Counted from the first letter of the stretch, positions 41,956 to 51,960 are shown. The stretch is 64,000 bases of DNA from Tannerellaceae bacterium (GCA_021201295.1 JAJQFE010000026.1:1-64000), one strand, 5' to 3'. Made by a program: numbers and translations. Notes: a model not told the origin generated them from the sequence alone.

Positions 41956-42954
41956 ATTTTCGCCTATCGTAACACCGGAAAGAATAATGGCTCCTGCCCC
42001 GATCCACACATTACGTTTTATATGAATATGCCCCACCTTCAGCGAATGCCTCTCCTGCGGAAACTCCGGATGCCCTTCTGACAAAAGGCTGACATTCGGT
42101 CCGATCAACACATCGTCTTCTATGGTTATTCCACCCAAATCCAGGAAAGTACATCCGAAATTGATAAATACATTTTTCCCGATACGGGTATGTTTACCAT
42201 AGTTGATATAAAGCGGAGTAAACAAGGCTGTACTTTCATCAATCCGGGAACCTGTGATTTGTCCCAATACTTCCCTTATTTCTACAGGATCGTCTGAATC
42301 GTTCAGACGTACGAGTAGTTTCTTGGTAGCATAGGAAGCCTCCCGCATCTTATACCTTTCCGGGTCATCCGCCGGTATGGTTTCGCCCTGCCGCAAACGT
42401 TCAAATATATCTCCAAAACGGATGATCCGCATATCCTGTGCATCCGCCCAGGCTGCTGCTACCCGCATCCAGACTGCAATTTTGTTTTGTACTTTTCCAT
42501 CTGTCCAGTGACCGGCCACGACTTTGCGATTCTTACGCATACGACTCATTATATGCCCAAACTCCCTGTCTCCGTGAGCACTTTGATTCAAGTTCATAAA
42601 ATCCATATCGATCTTATCAAATGGAATTTCCTTATTAAATTGAGTATGTAAGTGGAGTAAGGGTTTTTTATAATCCATCAATCCGTGGATCCACATTTTA
42701 GCCGGAGAGAACGTGTGCATCCAGGTAATAACTCCAATACATTTCGGGTCGTTGTTTGCCGCCCGGAATGTATCCGCTACTTCCTGAGCCAAATTGACTG
42801 TTCCTTTATAAACGACTTTTACCGGGAGGGCGCCTGATTCGTTCAGTCCCTTTACTATTTCATTGGAGTGTGCATCCACCCATATGACGGCATTCCCTCC
42901 GTACAAGAGCTGGGCGCCTGTAACGAACCAGACTTCTACTTCTTTAAAATTCAT
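41851..42954 (-). CDS. Chimera: truncated L-arabinose isomerase fused to a sugar O-acetyltransferase
   Basis: 367 aa. Residues 1-182 are the N-terminal third of AraA (VDAHSNEIVKGLNESGALPV, TWMHTFSPAKMWIHGL, FMNLNQSAHGDREFGH, MRIIRFGD). From residue 183 the sequence switches to an acetyltransferase of the maltose/galactoside type (IFERLRQGETIPADDPER, then left-handed beta-helix repeats and PAKLVRSVKMNN). The junction is in frame at about 42409. AraA is normally about 500 aa, so its catalytic part is gone. A deletion joining two neighbouring genes is the simplest cause. The isomerase is dead; the acetyltransferase could still fold. It follows araD by 20 nt, as araA would. Confidence 0.85.
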   Translation of the reverse strand: MNFKEVEVWFVTGAQLLYGGNAVIWVDAHSNEIVKGLNESGALPVKVVYKGTVNLAQEVADTFRAANNDPKCIGVITWMHTFSPAKMWIHGLMDYKKPLLHLHTQFNKEIPFDKIDMDFMNLNQSAHGDREFGHIMSRMRKNRKVVAGHWTDGKVQNKIAVWMRVAAAWADAQDMRIIRFGDIFERLRQGETIPADDPERYKMREASYATKKLLVRLNDSDDPVEIREVLGQITGSRIDESTALFTPLYINYGKHTRIGKNVFINFGCTFLDLGGITIEDDVLIGPNVSLLSEGHPEFPQERHSLKVGHIHIKRNVWIGAGAIILSGVTIGENSIVAAGAVVTGDVPANSIVAGVPAKLVRSVKMNN

Positions 42955-42974
42955 GGTTTCTTAGATTTGATTAG

Positions 42975-43682
42975 TTAGTATTGATATATTCCTGTATTAT
43001 TTTTTTGCCCGTAATAAGCACCCGGACCATGTTTCCGGTTGAAGTGTTTCGTGATCAGATGTGTATTCATCTTCAGTTCCAGGTTGATTCCATAAGACAA
43101 GTAAGCTATTCGGGCCACCTGTTCCATTACTACTGCATTGTGGACAGACTCTTCCGCATCTTTTCCCCAGCTAAATGGGCCGTGGTTCGCTACTAATACT
43201 CCGGGAATATGAACAGGATTTAATTCCGCGAACCGTTCCACAATTACCCGTCCGGTCTCCTGTTCATACGCTCCTTCTACCTCTTCTTTTGTCATTTGAC
43301 GTGTACAGGGAATTGCCTGGCTGAAATAGTCCGCATGCGTAGTACCGATGGCCGGAATATCCAGCCCCGCCTATGCCCAGGAAGTTGCATACGTGGAATG
43401 GGTGTGAACAATCCCTCCGATTTCCGGAAAAGCCTGGTATAATACCAGGTGAGTCGGGGTGTCTGATGATGGGCTAAGATTTCCTTCCAGTATGTTTCCT
43501 GCTATATCCAGCAGAACCATATCTTCCACTTTCATGGTTGCATAGGAAATACCGGACGGCTTGATGGCTATGATGTCTTGTTCCCTGTCGATGGCACTGA
43601 CATTCCCCCAGGTGAACAGGACAAGTCCATGATCAACAAGTGCTAAATTAGCCCGGAATACTTTTTCTTTCAGTTCCTTCAT
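42975..43682 (-). pseudogene. araD: L-ribulose-5-phosphate 4-epimerase, interrupted by one TAG
   Basis: AraD converts L-ribulose 5-phosphate to D-xylulose 5-phosphate in arabinose catabolism. The frame is open from [19 protein letters not shown] to TAA at 42975 except for TAG at 43371-43373, in HSTYATSWA(stop)AGLDIPAIG. Family members have Gln there, so CAG to TAG is the likely change. Metal-binding histidines ([16 protein letters not shown]) and the C-terminal half ([10 protein letters not shown]) are preserved. 235 codon positions match the normal length. With the neighbouring araA truncated, the arabinose route is lost. Confidence 0.9.
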
Positions 43683-43800
43683 GTCATACCTGTTAATCTT
43701 ATATGATTGGTTTTTACGTACTTTGAACGTAGTTTTCAGGTAAGTACCTGTGCTCTGTACTACCTATAGCGTAAATGTAACACTTTAATGCGGCGGGCAT

Positions 43801-43830
43801 CAAAAAAAGGCTATGTTTTATAACATAGCC
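43801..43830 (-). terminator. Terminator after the NUDIX regulator
   Basis: Minus strand: 9-bp stem GGCTATGTT/AACATAGCC (43830-43809) with a 4-nt loop, followed by T7 (43808-43802). It separates the regulator from araD, so araD-araA probably had its own promoter in 43683-43800, which I could not pin down. Confidence 0.85.
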
Positions 43831-43854
43831 GGGCTTTTACTCATGTATTGTCTG

Positions 43855-44574
43855 TTAAAGCAGAATCAGACAGGAAAGCGGGGATTGAAGGGAAAAATAG
43901 CCATCTTCTAATAACCGGTCATATTTCTCTTTATTGAACATATAATAAAAAGCTCCTCTTTTGGAACTTTTCTTATCTTTTTCATCTAATTTTCCCAGGA
44001 TATCCATCGCATTCAGTTTCTTCCGGAAATTTCGTTTATCCAGTGTAGTCTGGTGGATTGCTTCATAAAGATTCTGGAGTTGAGGCAGCGTAAACTTTTC
44101 CGGTAACAGGTTAAAACCTACCGAACGGGTCACTGCTTTTCGTTTAAGGATAGATAACGTATCTCCGATCATCTCTGCATGGTCAAAAATCAATTCCGGC
44201 ATTTCGGTTACTTTCGTCCAGGTAGCATTATATTGTTTGAGCAGGTTTCCATCAAAAGAATTCATATTGACCAGTGCGTAGTACGCTACGGAGATTACCC
44301 GTTCTCCTAAATCACGGGATACCTCTCCGTAGGCGCCTACCTGTTCCATAAAGATATTGTCCAACCCGGTGCAATCCTTCAATACTCTTGAAGCAGCATC
44401 ATTTACACTTTCACCTTCTTTTACGAAGCCTCCCATTAACGACCATTGCCCCTGTAAGGGTTCGAACTTTCGTTTATGAAGCAACACGTTCAGTTCATGG
44501 TTATTAAATCCTAAAATAATACAGTCAACCGATACATAAAATTTGACTTCATGCTGATAAAAGGTGGTTGTCAT
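43855..44574 (-). CDS. araR: NUDIX-type transcriptional regulator (AraR of the NrtR family)
   Basis: 239 aa. N-terminal NUDIX-like domain (about 10-140) whose Nudix box is degenerate: GGFVKEGESVNDAASRVLKD lacks the REUxEE catalytic glutamates, as in regulators that bind a sugar or nucleotide rather than hydrolyse it. A winged-helix C-terminus follows (LYEAIHQTTLDKRNFRKKL, a typical NrtR-family recognition element). Relatives next to arabinose genes in Bacteroides control arabinose use. It lies between galK and araD. It is intact although both arabinose genes below it are broken. Confidence 0.8.
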   Translation of the reverse strand: MTTTFYQHEVKFYVSVDCIILGFNNHELNVLLHKRKFEPLQGQWSLMGGFVKEGESVNDAASRVLKDCTGLDNIFMEQVGAYGEVSRDLGERVISVAYYALVNMNSFDGNLLKQYNATWTKVTEMPELIFDHAEMIGDTLSILKRKAVTRSVGFNLLPEKFTLPQLQNLYEAIHQTTLDKRNFRKKLNAMDILGKLDEKDKKSSKRGAFYYMFNKEKYDRLLEDGYFSLQSPLSCLILL

Positions 44575-44607
44575 CGTCTCTATGGTTTTAAATATATTTC
44601 CTGTTAA

Positions 44608-45759
44608 TTAGCAAAGTTTACGTGCTCCGTCACTGATGACTACTTCATACAGTTTGGGTTCACGTCCATATTTTTCTTTGTAATCTGTAAAGGCTTTTTG
44701 CACGAAAGCGTCATATTTTTCTTCTTTTACCAGATTGATTGTACAACCTCCGAAACCTCCACCCATCACGCGGGATCCGGTTACGCCGCAAGCTTTGGCA
44801 ATATCGTTCAGGAAGTCCAGTTCTTCACAGCTTACTTCATAAAGTTTGCTCATGCCGTGATGCGTACCATACATCTTTTCGCCTACTGTTTCGTAATCTC
44901 CTTTTTCAAGGGCTGCGCACACATCCATCACGCGCTGAACTTCTTCAATCACATATTCTGCACGCATATAGTCCTCTTCCGTCACTTTCGCTTTCACTTC
45001 ATTCAGCATATCCATGGTAGCATCCCGTAAGAATTCCACTTTGGGATGGTTTTTACGGATTGCTGCAGCTACCCGTTCGCAGGATTCCCGACGTTTATTG
45101 TAGGCCGAAGAAGCTAATTCATGTTTTACTACGGAATCCAGTAACACCAATTTATAGCCTTGGGGATTAAATGGATAGTATTTATATTCCAGTGAGCGGC
45201 AATCCAGTAGCATCAGGCTTCCTTCCTTGCCGAATACAGAAGCGAACTGATCCATAATACCACATTTTACACTACAATAATTATGCTCTGTAGACTGTCC
45301 GATCTTTGCCAGTTCAAATTTATCAATCTGTAAATCAAACAGGTCATTTAAGGCAAATGCATAGGTACTTTCCAAAGCAGCAGAAGAAGACATACCGGCT
45401 CCCAAAGGAACGTCTCCGGAAAATGCTGTGTCAAAACCGGCTATTTTGCCTCCTCTTTTAATAATTTCACGGCATACGCCAAAAATATATCTGGCCCAGC
45501 TTGCCTGAGGAGCATCCTCTTCATTCAGACCAAACTCAACCGTTTCGTTCAGGTCCAGTGCTACGGCACGAACCTTGTCTGTTCCGTTTAATCTGATTTC
45601 TGCTACCATTCCTTTATCGATAGCACCCGGGAAGACAAATCCCCCGTTATAGTCGGTATGTTCACCGATCAGGTTAATACGTCCCGGAGAGGCATATACA
45701 GATCCGGCAGCTCCATCAAAATGTTTGGCAAATCCTTCTCTTACTTTTTCTACATTCAT
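44608..45759 (-). CDS. galK: Galactokinase
   Basis: 383 aa GHMP kinase that phosphorylates galactose at C1. Motifs: galactose-binding GRINLIGEHTDYNGGFVFPG, ATP-binding VPLGAGMSSSAALE, and the third motif MGGGFGGCTINLV. Intact. Downstream of the sugar transporter, with a hairpin (45799-45836) in the gap. Confidence 0.97.
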   Translation of the reverse strand: MNVEKVREGFAKHFDGAAGSVYASPGRINLIGEHTDYNGGFVFPGAIDKGMVAEIRLNGTDKVRAVALDLNETVEFGLNEEDAPQASWARYIFGVCREIIKRGGKIAGFDTAFSGDVPLGAGMSSSAALESTYAFALNDLFDLQIDKFELAKIGQSTEHNYCSVKCGIMDQFASVFGKEGSLMLLDCRSLEYKYYPFNPQGYKLVLLDSVVKHELASSAYNKRRESCERVAAAIRKNHPKVEFLRDATMDMLNEVKAKVTEEDYMRAEYVIEEVQRVMDVCAALEKGDYETVGEKMYGTHHGMSKLYEVSCEELDFLNDIAKACGVTGSRVMGGGFGGCTINLVKEEKYDAFVQKAFTDYKEKYGREPKLYEVVISDGARKLC

Positions 45760-45798
45760 GATTAATACAGCTTTAAGGTAATATTGTTAATGATAAAA

Positions 45799-45836
45799 GA
45801 GAGATTATCTAATCCTGTGCGTTCAGATAATCTCTC
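45799..45836 (-). terminator. Hairpin between transporter and galK
   Basis: 12-bp perfect inverted repeat GAGAGATTATCT/AGATAATCTCTC with a 14-nt loop, followed on the minus strand by a short T4. It may act as a partial terminator that lowers galK expression relative to the transporter, or stabilise the upstream mRNA. Confidence 0.6.
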
Positions 45837-45863
45837 ATTAAATAGTTTATAATGTGACTTTAA

Positions 45864-47150
45864 TTAATCAACAGGAATATCTTTATTGACATTTTTGCTA
45901 CCTATCAGGGCATAATACAACAGATAAGCCAGACCTAAGAATGGTACCCAGTAAGAAGTCAGGTAACCGGATGCATCAGCAATGGCATTCTGAATTAACG
46001 GGAAGATACCTCCACCGCATACAAGCATCATAAAGATACCAGAGGCTGCAGCTACATATTTTCCTAATCCTTCTACGGCCAGGTTGAAGATTCCACCCCA
46101 CATCACAGAGGTACACAAACCACAAAGTACCAGGAAGATGGCATTAATAGGTGCTTCAGCCATACCAAAGGCAATGGTCGGATCTGTCTGGATCACAGGC
46201 ATCAGCATCTTGGTAGATACCGGTGAGAAGATGGCTAAGGCAACCAATACCATACCTACTCCGGAAGCAACGGTAAGCATAGTTTTACTGGACACTTTAC
46301 CTCCGATAGAAGCTCCGATGAACCGGCCTATCAGCATTAGGAACCAGTAAGTTCCGGCTACCACTCCGGCTGAAGCAGCTCCTCCGGAGACTCCGGTTGC
46401 AGGGTCTGCAAGGAATAACATTAATGTACTGGGAATACCTACTTCCACTCCTACATAGATACCAATACCGATGGCTCCTAATACGAAGTGACGGAAAGAC
46501 CAGGCACTGTATTTGGAATTCGCTAAGGATGTATTTGCTGCTACAATGTGTGGTTCGGGAATGTTCACGAAATAAAGAACAATCCCTACCAGGGCAAAAA
46601 TACCCATAGCAATATACATAACCGGATATACGTCTGTGATATTGGCTTTCGCCACTTCACCAACCAGGGCACCTACTAAGATTGGAACCAAAGTACCCAT
46701 CAGGGAGTTGAAAGAACCTCCGATCTGGATCAGCTGGTTACCTTTGTTACCACCGCCTCCTAACGTATTTAACATCGGGTTTACTACTGTGTTCAGCATA
46801 CACATAGAAAAACCGGCAATAAAAGCACCTACCAGATATACGGCAAAGCTGGCTGCTACTCCGGAAAGAACCTGTACACCCACTCCAACGAATCCAACGA
46901 CAATGGCTAATAAAGCTGTCTTTTTATAACCGATCTTTTCCAGTAATTTACCGGCAGGAATACCCATTACTGCATAGGCGGCAAAGTTGGCGAAGTTCCC
47001 TAACATTCCCAGGAAGTTGGACACTCCGAACTGGTTTTTAAGCACAACTCCCATAGGCGCTGCTAAGTTCGTAACAAATGAGACCATCCCGAATAGGAGG
47101 ATCATCATAATAATTGGAATTGTGTAATTCTTCTGTTGTGTTGATTCCAT
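45864..47150 (-). CDS. Glucose/galactose MFS transporter
   Basis: 428 aa major facilitator with about 12 hydrophobic segments, of the fucose/glucose/galactose:H+ symporter family (FucP/GluP type). N-half sequence MMILLFGMVSFVTNLAAPMG and the loop GIPAGKLLEKIGYKKTAL are typical. Located between galM and galK, the usual Bacteroides arrangement for galactose uptake. Intact. Confidence 0.9.
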   Translation of the reverse strand: MESTQQKNYTIPIIMMILLFGMVSFVTNLAAPMGVVLKNQFGVSNFLGMLGNFANFAAYAVMGIPAGKLLEKIGYKKTALLAIVVGFVGVGVQVLSGVAASFAVYLVGAFIAGFSMCMLNTVVNPMLNTLGGGGNKGNQLIQIGGSFNSLMGTLVPILVGALVGEVAKANITDVYPVMYIAMGIFALVGIVLYFVNIPEPHIVAANTSLANSKYSAWSFRHFVLGAIGIGIYVGVEVGIPSTLMLFLADPATGVSGGAASAGVVAGTYWFLMLIGRFIGASIGGKVSSKTMLTVASGVGMVLVALAIFSPVSTKMLMPVIQTDPTIAFGMAEAPINAIFLVLCGLCTSVMWGGIFNLAVEGLGKYVAAASGIFMMLVCGGGIFPLIQNAIADASGYLTSYWVPFLGLAYLLYYALIGSKNVNKDIPVD

Positions 47151-47193
47151 TTTTTGACTCTTTTAGTTATTACTTGTTGTATTTATTATGCTG

Positions 47194-48270
47194 TTATTCT
47201 ACGGAAAACTGATAGATCGTTTTGCTTTCAAAAACCTCATCCGGGCGCAGTTCCGTAGAAGGATAGGCCGGGTGGTTCGGACTGTCCGGAAAATGCTGGG
47301 TTTCCAGACAAAGGGCGGCCCTTTCCGGATAGCGTTGTCCGTGCTTGCCTTCTAACCGGCCGGTCATCCAGTTGCCAGTATATAATTGTACACCCGGCTC
47401 AGTGGTGTAAGTCTCCATTACAATGCCTGTTTTGGGAGAAACACAACGGGCACAGAAAGACAATTCATTCCCTTCTTTATTTAACACATAGGTATGATCA
47501 TATCCCTTATTGAACACTAATTGTTCGAAATCCTCATGGATCCGTGCACCGACTTCATGGGGAGTACGGAAATCCATAGGTGTGCCTTCCACCGGTTCCG
47601 GTGCGCCGTAGGGAATGGCAGTATGGTCAGTCGGTAGATAGGTATCTGCATTAATCGTTAAGAGGTGGTCACCGATATAGGGATCTCCTGCTCCGGAAAG
47701 ATTGAAGTAGGAATGATTGGTCAGATTGAGTACAGTGGGTTTGTCCGTAGTTGCCCGGTAGGAGATCACCACTTCATTTTCATCAGAAAGGTGATAGGTA
47801 ACAGTCGTTTGCAGATTGCCGGGAAATCCTTCTTCGCCATCCCGGGACATATAGGTCAGCACCACAGTCTGCTTATCTGTCTGTTCCATCTCCCAGACCA
47901 CTGCATTAAATCCTTTGATCCCCCCATGGAGGCTGTTAGGACCATTGTTTATGGCTAACTGATCGTAAACGATCCCATCCAGTGTGAAGGTTCCTTTCGC
48001 GATCCGGTTTCCATACCGTCCGCAAACCGCTCCGAAGTAAGGCTCTTCCGAGGTAAGGTAGGCATCGATCGATCCATGGCCGGTCACCACATCCGTTAGG
48101 CTGCCGTTTTTATCCGGTACCATAAGGGAGACGATTTTAGCCCCGTAATTCGTAATTGTTAGTTCAGATCCTTTATTATTAGAAAGAATACAAAGCTCTG
48201 TGTGTTTTTCGTCCACCTCCTTACAAAAATCAGCAGTCTGTAAGCCGGACAGAGTTTTTTCGTTTTTCAT
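47194..48270 (-). CDS. galM: Aldose 1-epimerase (mutarotase)
   Basis: 358 aa from the ATG at 48268-48270 (MKNEKTLSGLQTADFCKEVD); an in-frame start eight codons upstream (48294) is less likely. It interconverts alpha and beta galactose. Active-site segments are visible: GRYGNRIAKGTF, LTNHSYFNLSG (catalytic His) and PGVQLYTGNWM. First gene of the galactose block, about 100 nt after aroE. Confidence 0.95.
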   Translation of the reverse strand: MKNEKTLSGLQTADFCKEVDEKHTELCILSNNKGSELTITNYGAKIVSLMVPDKNGSLTDVVTGHGSIDAYLTSEEPYFGAVCGRYGNRIAKGTFTLDGIVYDQLAINNGPNSLHGGIKGFNAVVWEMEQTDKQTVVLTYMSRDGEEGFPGNLQTTVTYHLSDENEVVISYRATTDKPTVLNLTNHSYFNLSGAGDPYIGDHLLTINADTYLPTDHTAIPYGAPEPVEGTPMDFRTPHEVGARIHEDFEQLVFNKGYDHTYVLNKEGNELSFCARCVSPKTGIVMETYTTEPGVQLYTGNWMTGRLEGKHGQRYPERAALCLETQHFPDSPNHPAYPSTELRPDEVFESKTIYQFSVE

Positions 48271-48372
48271 GCGTATATCAGGTATCAAAATCACTAAATT
48301 GAGTGTAAAATTAGTTGCTTCTTTCTATAAAAAGGCTGACAAAATGATGTTTTAAAGCATGCTTTTGTTTCT

Positions 48373-49122
48373 TTATTCCTTTTTCTGCCAGATTTCCCAT
48401 GCGGCAAAGGCTTGTAAGAGAAGCATTTCCAATCCATTCTTGACGGCTGCGCCCTTTTCTTTCCCCTTCTTCATAAAAAGTGTTTCATCGGGATTGTAGA
48501 GTAAATCATACAATAAGTGGCCTGGAGTAAGCAGGTCATAAGGAATGTCCGGACAACTGGTGATATGGGGAAACATACCTACCGGAGTTGTATTTACAAT
48601 GACAGTATAGAGTTGCATGGTTTTGGAGGTCAGTTCCTCATAAGTGATACAGAACTCTTTCGGGGTGCGGGATACAAAAACCGCATCCAGTCCCAGTTGC
48701 CGTAATCCCTGGTAGACTGATTTGGAAGCTCCGCCCGTACCTAAGATCAGGACCTTTCTGTGAGTCGATTTCAATAACGGTTCAATGGACTGCTTGAACC
48801 CAATAATATCTGAATTATATCCTTTTAATTTTAATTTGCCGAAGCGGCCTTTTTTGAATTTGATCACGTTGACAGCTCCTATCTGGCGGGCATCCTCATC
48901 TAATTCATCCAATAAAGGAATCACCTGAGTTTTGTAAGGGAGTGTCACATTCAATCCGCACAGGTCAGGATGTTCTTTCAATATGTTTTTTAGTTCCTTA
49001 ATATCCGGGATCTCAAAATTTACGTATTCAGCCTCGATATTTTCCGACTCAAATTTCTGATTAAAAAATGTTTTAGAAAAAGAATGTCCCAAAGGATATC
49101 CCAGTAAACCATATTTTTTCAT
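48373..49122 (-). CDS. aroE: Shikimate dehydrogenase
   Basis: 249 aa NADPH enzyme of the aromatic pathway. Shikimate-binding start YGLLGYPLGHSFSKTFFNQK, catalytic Lys in NVTLPYKTQ, nucleotide-binding loop LGTGGASKSVY, and NTTPVGMFP are present. Its start overlaps the menG stop by four bases. Confidence 0.95.
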   Translation of the reverse strand: MKKYGLLGYPLGHSFSKTFFNQKFESENIEAEYVNFEIPDIKELKNILKEHPDLCGLNVTLPYKTQVIPLLDELDEDARQIGAVNVIKFKKGRFGKLKLKGYNSDIIGFKQSIEPLLKSTHRKVLILGTGGASKSVYQGLRQLGLDAVFVSRTPKEFCITYEELTSKTMQLYTVIVNTTPVGMFPHITSCPDIPYDLLTPGHLLYDLLYNPDETLFMKKGKEKGAAVKNGLEMLLLQAFAAWEIWQKKE

Positions 49123-49877
49123 CTTGTGTGTATTTGATTATTTTTTTCACCAGTGTACATCGAACAGATACCAAACGTAAAAGTCTTTACCCGGGCATGG
49201 ATAAAGCCTTGCTGTTTCAACAAATCCACCATCTGCTGCCCCTGCGCCACCACCTGTATGGAGGTCGGGAGGTATTGGTAAGCGGCTTTCTCTTTAGAAA
49301 AAAGCTGTCCTATATAAGGTATAACTGTTTTTGAATAAAGGGTATATAATTGTTTCATGGGAAAGTGTTCCGGAGTGGAAAGTTCTAAAATCATCAGGTG
49401 GCCTCCGGGTTTGAGCACCCGGTACATTTCTGCCAGTCCCTGGGAGATATCTTCAAAGTTCCGCACTCCGAAGGCGGCTGTTACCGCATCAAAAGAGTGA
49501 TCCGGATAGGTAAAAGAGGTACAGTCCTGGTATTCAAAGGTGATCTGTCCGGAAAGTCCTTTCTTCTCCACCTTTTTCCGTCCTACTTCCATCATGCCTT
49601 CGGAAATATCCGCTCCGGTAATATGGTCCGGCTTCAGTTTTTCGTACATGGCAATCGCCAGATCCCCAGTCCCGGTGGCTATATCCAGGATGGTTCCGGG
49701 AGCAAATGGCTGTAAGTAGCGGATACCTCTTTTCCGCCATATCAGGTCAATGCCCAGGGACAAAGTACGGTTCAGCGGGTCATAAGCACCGGCAATGGAA
49801 TCGAACATCCGTTTGACCTGCACCTTTTTCTGCTCTCCGGTGTTGTAGGGGACTATCTTTTCCGAACCGTACTTCAT
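49119..49877 (-). CDS. menG: Demethylmenaquinone methyltransferase (UbiE/MenG)
   Basis: 252 aa SAM-dependent methyltransferase, last step of menaquinone synthesis. Family motifs are VKRMFDSIAGAYDPLNRTLS, the SAM site LDIATGTGDLAIAM, and VTAAFGVRNFEDISQGLAEM. It starts 7 nt after purC stop and overlaps aroE. Confidence 0.95.
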   Translation of the reverse strand: MKYGSEKIVPYNTGEQKKVQVKRMFDSIAGAYDPLNRTLSLGIDLIWRKRGIRYLQPFAPGTILDIATGTGDLAIAMYEKLKPDHITGADISEGMMEVGRKKVEKKGLSGQITFEYQDCTSFTYPDHSFDAVTAAFGVRNFEDISQGLAEMYRVLKPGGHLMILELSTPEHFPMKQLYTLYSKTVIPYIGQLFSKEKAAYQYLPTSIQVVAQGQQMVDLLKQQGFIHARVKTFTFGICSMYTGEKNNQIHTR

Positions 49878-49883
49878 CTGTTT

Positions 49884-50831
49884 TTAACTATTCAGATAGT
49901 CTGTGACGTTTTGTTCTATACGACACAGGAGATTTTCCGTATCCCCTTTGACGAACAGTCCTCCGGTAATGTGCTGGAACAGTTCTATGTAACGTTCACT
50001 GATGCTTTCCACAATCTCAGGCGTCATCTCAGGAACTGTTTGTCCTTCTTTGCCCTGGAAACCATTCTCCATCAGCCATTCACGGACAAATTCTTTGGAA
50101 AGCTGTTTCTGTGCCTCCCCTTTTTCAAACCTTTCCTCATAGCCTTCCTGATAGAAGTAGCGGGAAGAATCCGGTGTATGGATCTCATCGATCAGGTAGA
50201 TCTGCCCATTCCGGTGGCCGAATTCATATTTCGTATCCACTAAGATCAGGCCCCGTTCAGCAGCGATCTCTGTTCCTCTCAGGAACAATTCCATGGTATA
50301 TTTCTCCAGCGTAGCATATTCTTCCGCAGAAACCAATCCCTGTTGCAGGATTTCTTCTTTGGAAATATCTTCATCATGGGCACCCAGTTCAGCTTTGGTC
50401 GTCGGCGTAATAATCGGTTCCGGGAACTTCTGGTTCTCCCGCATCCCTTCCGGTAGTTTTACGCCACAGATCTCTCTGACGCCGCTTTTGTAGGCACGCC
50501 AGGCGCTGCCACACAGATAGCCTCTTACGATCATTTCCACCGGATAGCCCTCACACTGTATGCCTACAGTCACCATCGGGTCCGGAGAAGCTAATTTCCA
50601 GTTGGGACAGATGTCCGCCGTAGCATCTAAGAACTTAGCTGCGATCTTGTTCAGCATCTGCCCTTTATAAGGAATACCTTCCGGCAGGACCACATCAAAT
50701 GCAGAGATACGGTCTGTGGCTACCATCACCAGTAATTCATCGTTGATGTTATATACATCCCGGACTTTCCCGTGATAGACACTTTTCTGACCCGGAAAAT
50801 TAAAATCTGTTCTAACTAACGCCTTGTTCAT
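49884..50831 (-). CDS. purC: Phosphoribosylaminoimidazole-succinocarboxamide synthase
   Basis: 315 aa purine-pathway enzyme joining aspartate to CAIR. Signatures: [48 protein letters not shown] and LVDTKYEFG. The longer eukaryote-like PurC form common in Bacteroidales. Located between phoH and menG with 6-nt spacers. Confidence 0.96.
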   Translation of the reverse strand: MNKALVRTDFNFPGQKSVYHGKVRDVYNINDELLVMVATDRISAFDVVLPEGIPYKGQMLNKIAAKFLDATADICPNWKLASPDPMVTVGIQCEGYPVEMIVRGYLCGSAWRAYKSGVREICGVKLPEGMRENQKFPEPIITPTTKAELGAHDEDISKEEILQQGLVSAEEYATLEKYTMELFLRGTEIAAERGLILVDTKYEFGHRNGQIYLIDEIHTPDSSRYFYQEGYEERFEKGEAQKQLSKEFVREWLMENGFQGKEGQTVPEMTPEIVESISERYIELFQHITGGLFVKGDTENLLCRIEQNVTDYLNS

Positions 50832-50837
50832 ATAACT

Positions 50838-51836
50838 TTATGTTTTATTGTTTACTTGGTTTTCTCCTGTTTTTGTCTGGGCTTCCCGCTCTTTTTTCCT
50901 TTTCAGGTCAAACTTGTCATAGGCATCCACGATCCGTTGTACCAGTTTATGCCGGACGATGTCTTTTTTGGTAAATTCAATCTTACCGATCCCTCTGACC
51001 CCTTTCAGTATATGCATGGCCTGGATCAGTCCGGATGTGGCCGTAGGAGGGAGGTCAATCTGGGTCACATCTCCCGTCACAATCATCTTGGCATTCATGC
51101 CCAGCCGGGTAAGGAGCATTTTGATCTGGTGCGTCGTGGTGTTCTGTGCTTCATCTAAAATGATCACCGCGTCATTCAGCGTGCGTCCCCGCATAAAAGC
51201 CAGCGGGGCTATCTGGATGACATTGGTTTTCATATATTCTTTCAGCCTGGGAGCTGGGATCATATCCTGTAATGCATCATACAACGGCTGGAGATAGGGG
51301 TCCAGTTTATCCTTCATCTCACCGGGAAGAAAGCCTAATTTTTCCCCGGCTTCCACTGCCGGACGGCTAAGGATGATCTTCCGCACTTCTTTGTTTTTAA
51401 GGGCTTTTACAGCTAATGCAATGGCCACAAATGTTTTCCCTGATCCTGCCGGCCCGGTAGCAAACACCAGGTCATTCTCTTCAAAGGCTTTGACTAACAA
51501 TTGCTGGTTTTCTGTCCGGGCTACAATCGCCTTTCCATTCATCCCGTGGATGATCAGGTTTTCCTGTTTAACCACATTCGGAGCGTTCCCTTTGATAATG
51601 TCTAAGATCACCTCTTCGGACAGCGAATTATACTCCTCACAATATTTCTCAACCTCTCTTATTTTCTTTAGAAATAGTTCCGATTCCGCCTCATCACCGA
51701 TCACTTTCATCACATTTCCACGTGCTACTATACGCAATTTGGGGAAGAGTGTTTTAATCAGTTGCATATGGGAGTTGTTCACTCCATAGAAGGTTACAGG
51801 ATCTACATTTTCAAGAATATATATGCGTTCAATCAT
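50838..51836 (-). CDS. phoH: PhoH family ATPase
   Basis: 332 aa. N-terminal KH-like region, then a P-loop ATPase: Walker A TGPAGSGKT (127-135) and Walker B VIILDEAQN (about 225-233). Members of this group are ATPases linked to RNA metabolism. It starts the phoH-purC-menG-aroE block, 147 nt from the divergent DUF5715 gene. Confidence 0.93.
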   Translation of the reverse strand: MIERIYILENVDPVTFYGVNNSHMQLIKTLFPKLRIVARGNVMKVIGDEAESELFLKKIREVEKYCEEYNSLSEEVILDIIKGNAPNVVKQENLIIHGMNGKAIVARTENQQLLVKAFEENDLVFATGPAGSGKTFVAIALAVKALKNKEVRKIILSRPAVEAGEKLGFLPGEMKDKLDPYLQPLYDALQDMIPAPRLKEYMKTNVIQIAPLAFMRGRTLNDAVIILDEAQNTTTHQIKMLLTRLGMNAKMIVTGDVTQIDLPPTATSGLIQAMHILKGVRGIGKIEFTKKDIVRHKLVQRIVDAYDKFDLKRKKEREAQTKTGENQVNNKT

Positions 51837-51952
51837 CTAATTCTTTTCTTTCCTTTTATTTGTGTAGACAAAAGTAGTAATATTCTTTTTCTGTTGGTAT
51901 GCACCCGGCATTTTTATTTCTGTCCGGGTAAAAACATCCCGATAAATATTCC

Positions 51953-51960
51953 TATTTTTG
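51953..51960 (+). promoter_or_regulatory. -7 box for the DUF5715 gene
   Basis: TATTTTTG, matching TAnnTTTG, 22 nt before the ATG at 51983. No clear -33 TTG was found at the right distance. Confidence 0.45.
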
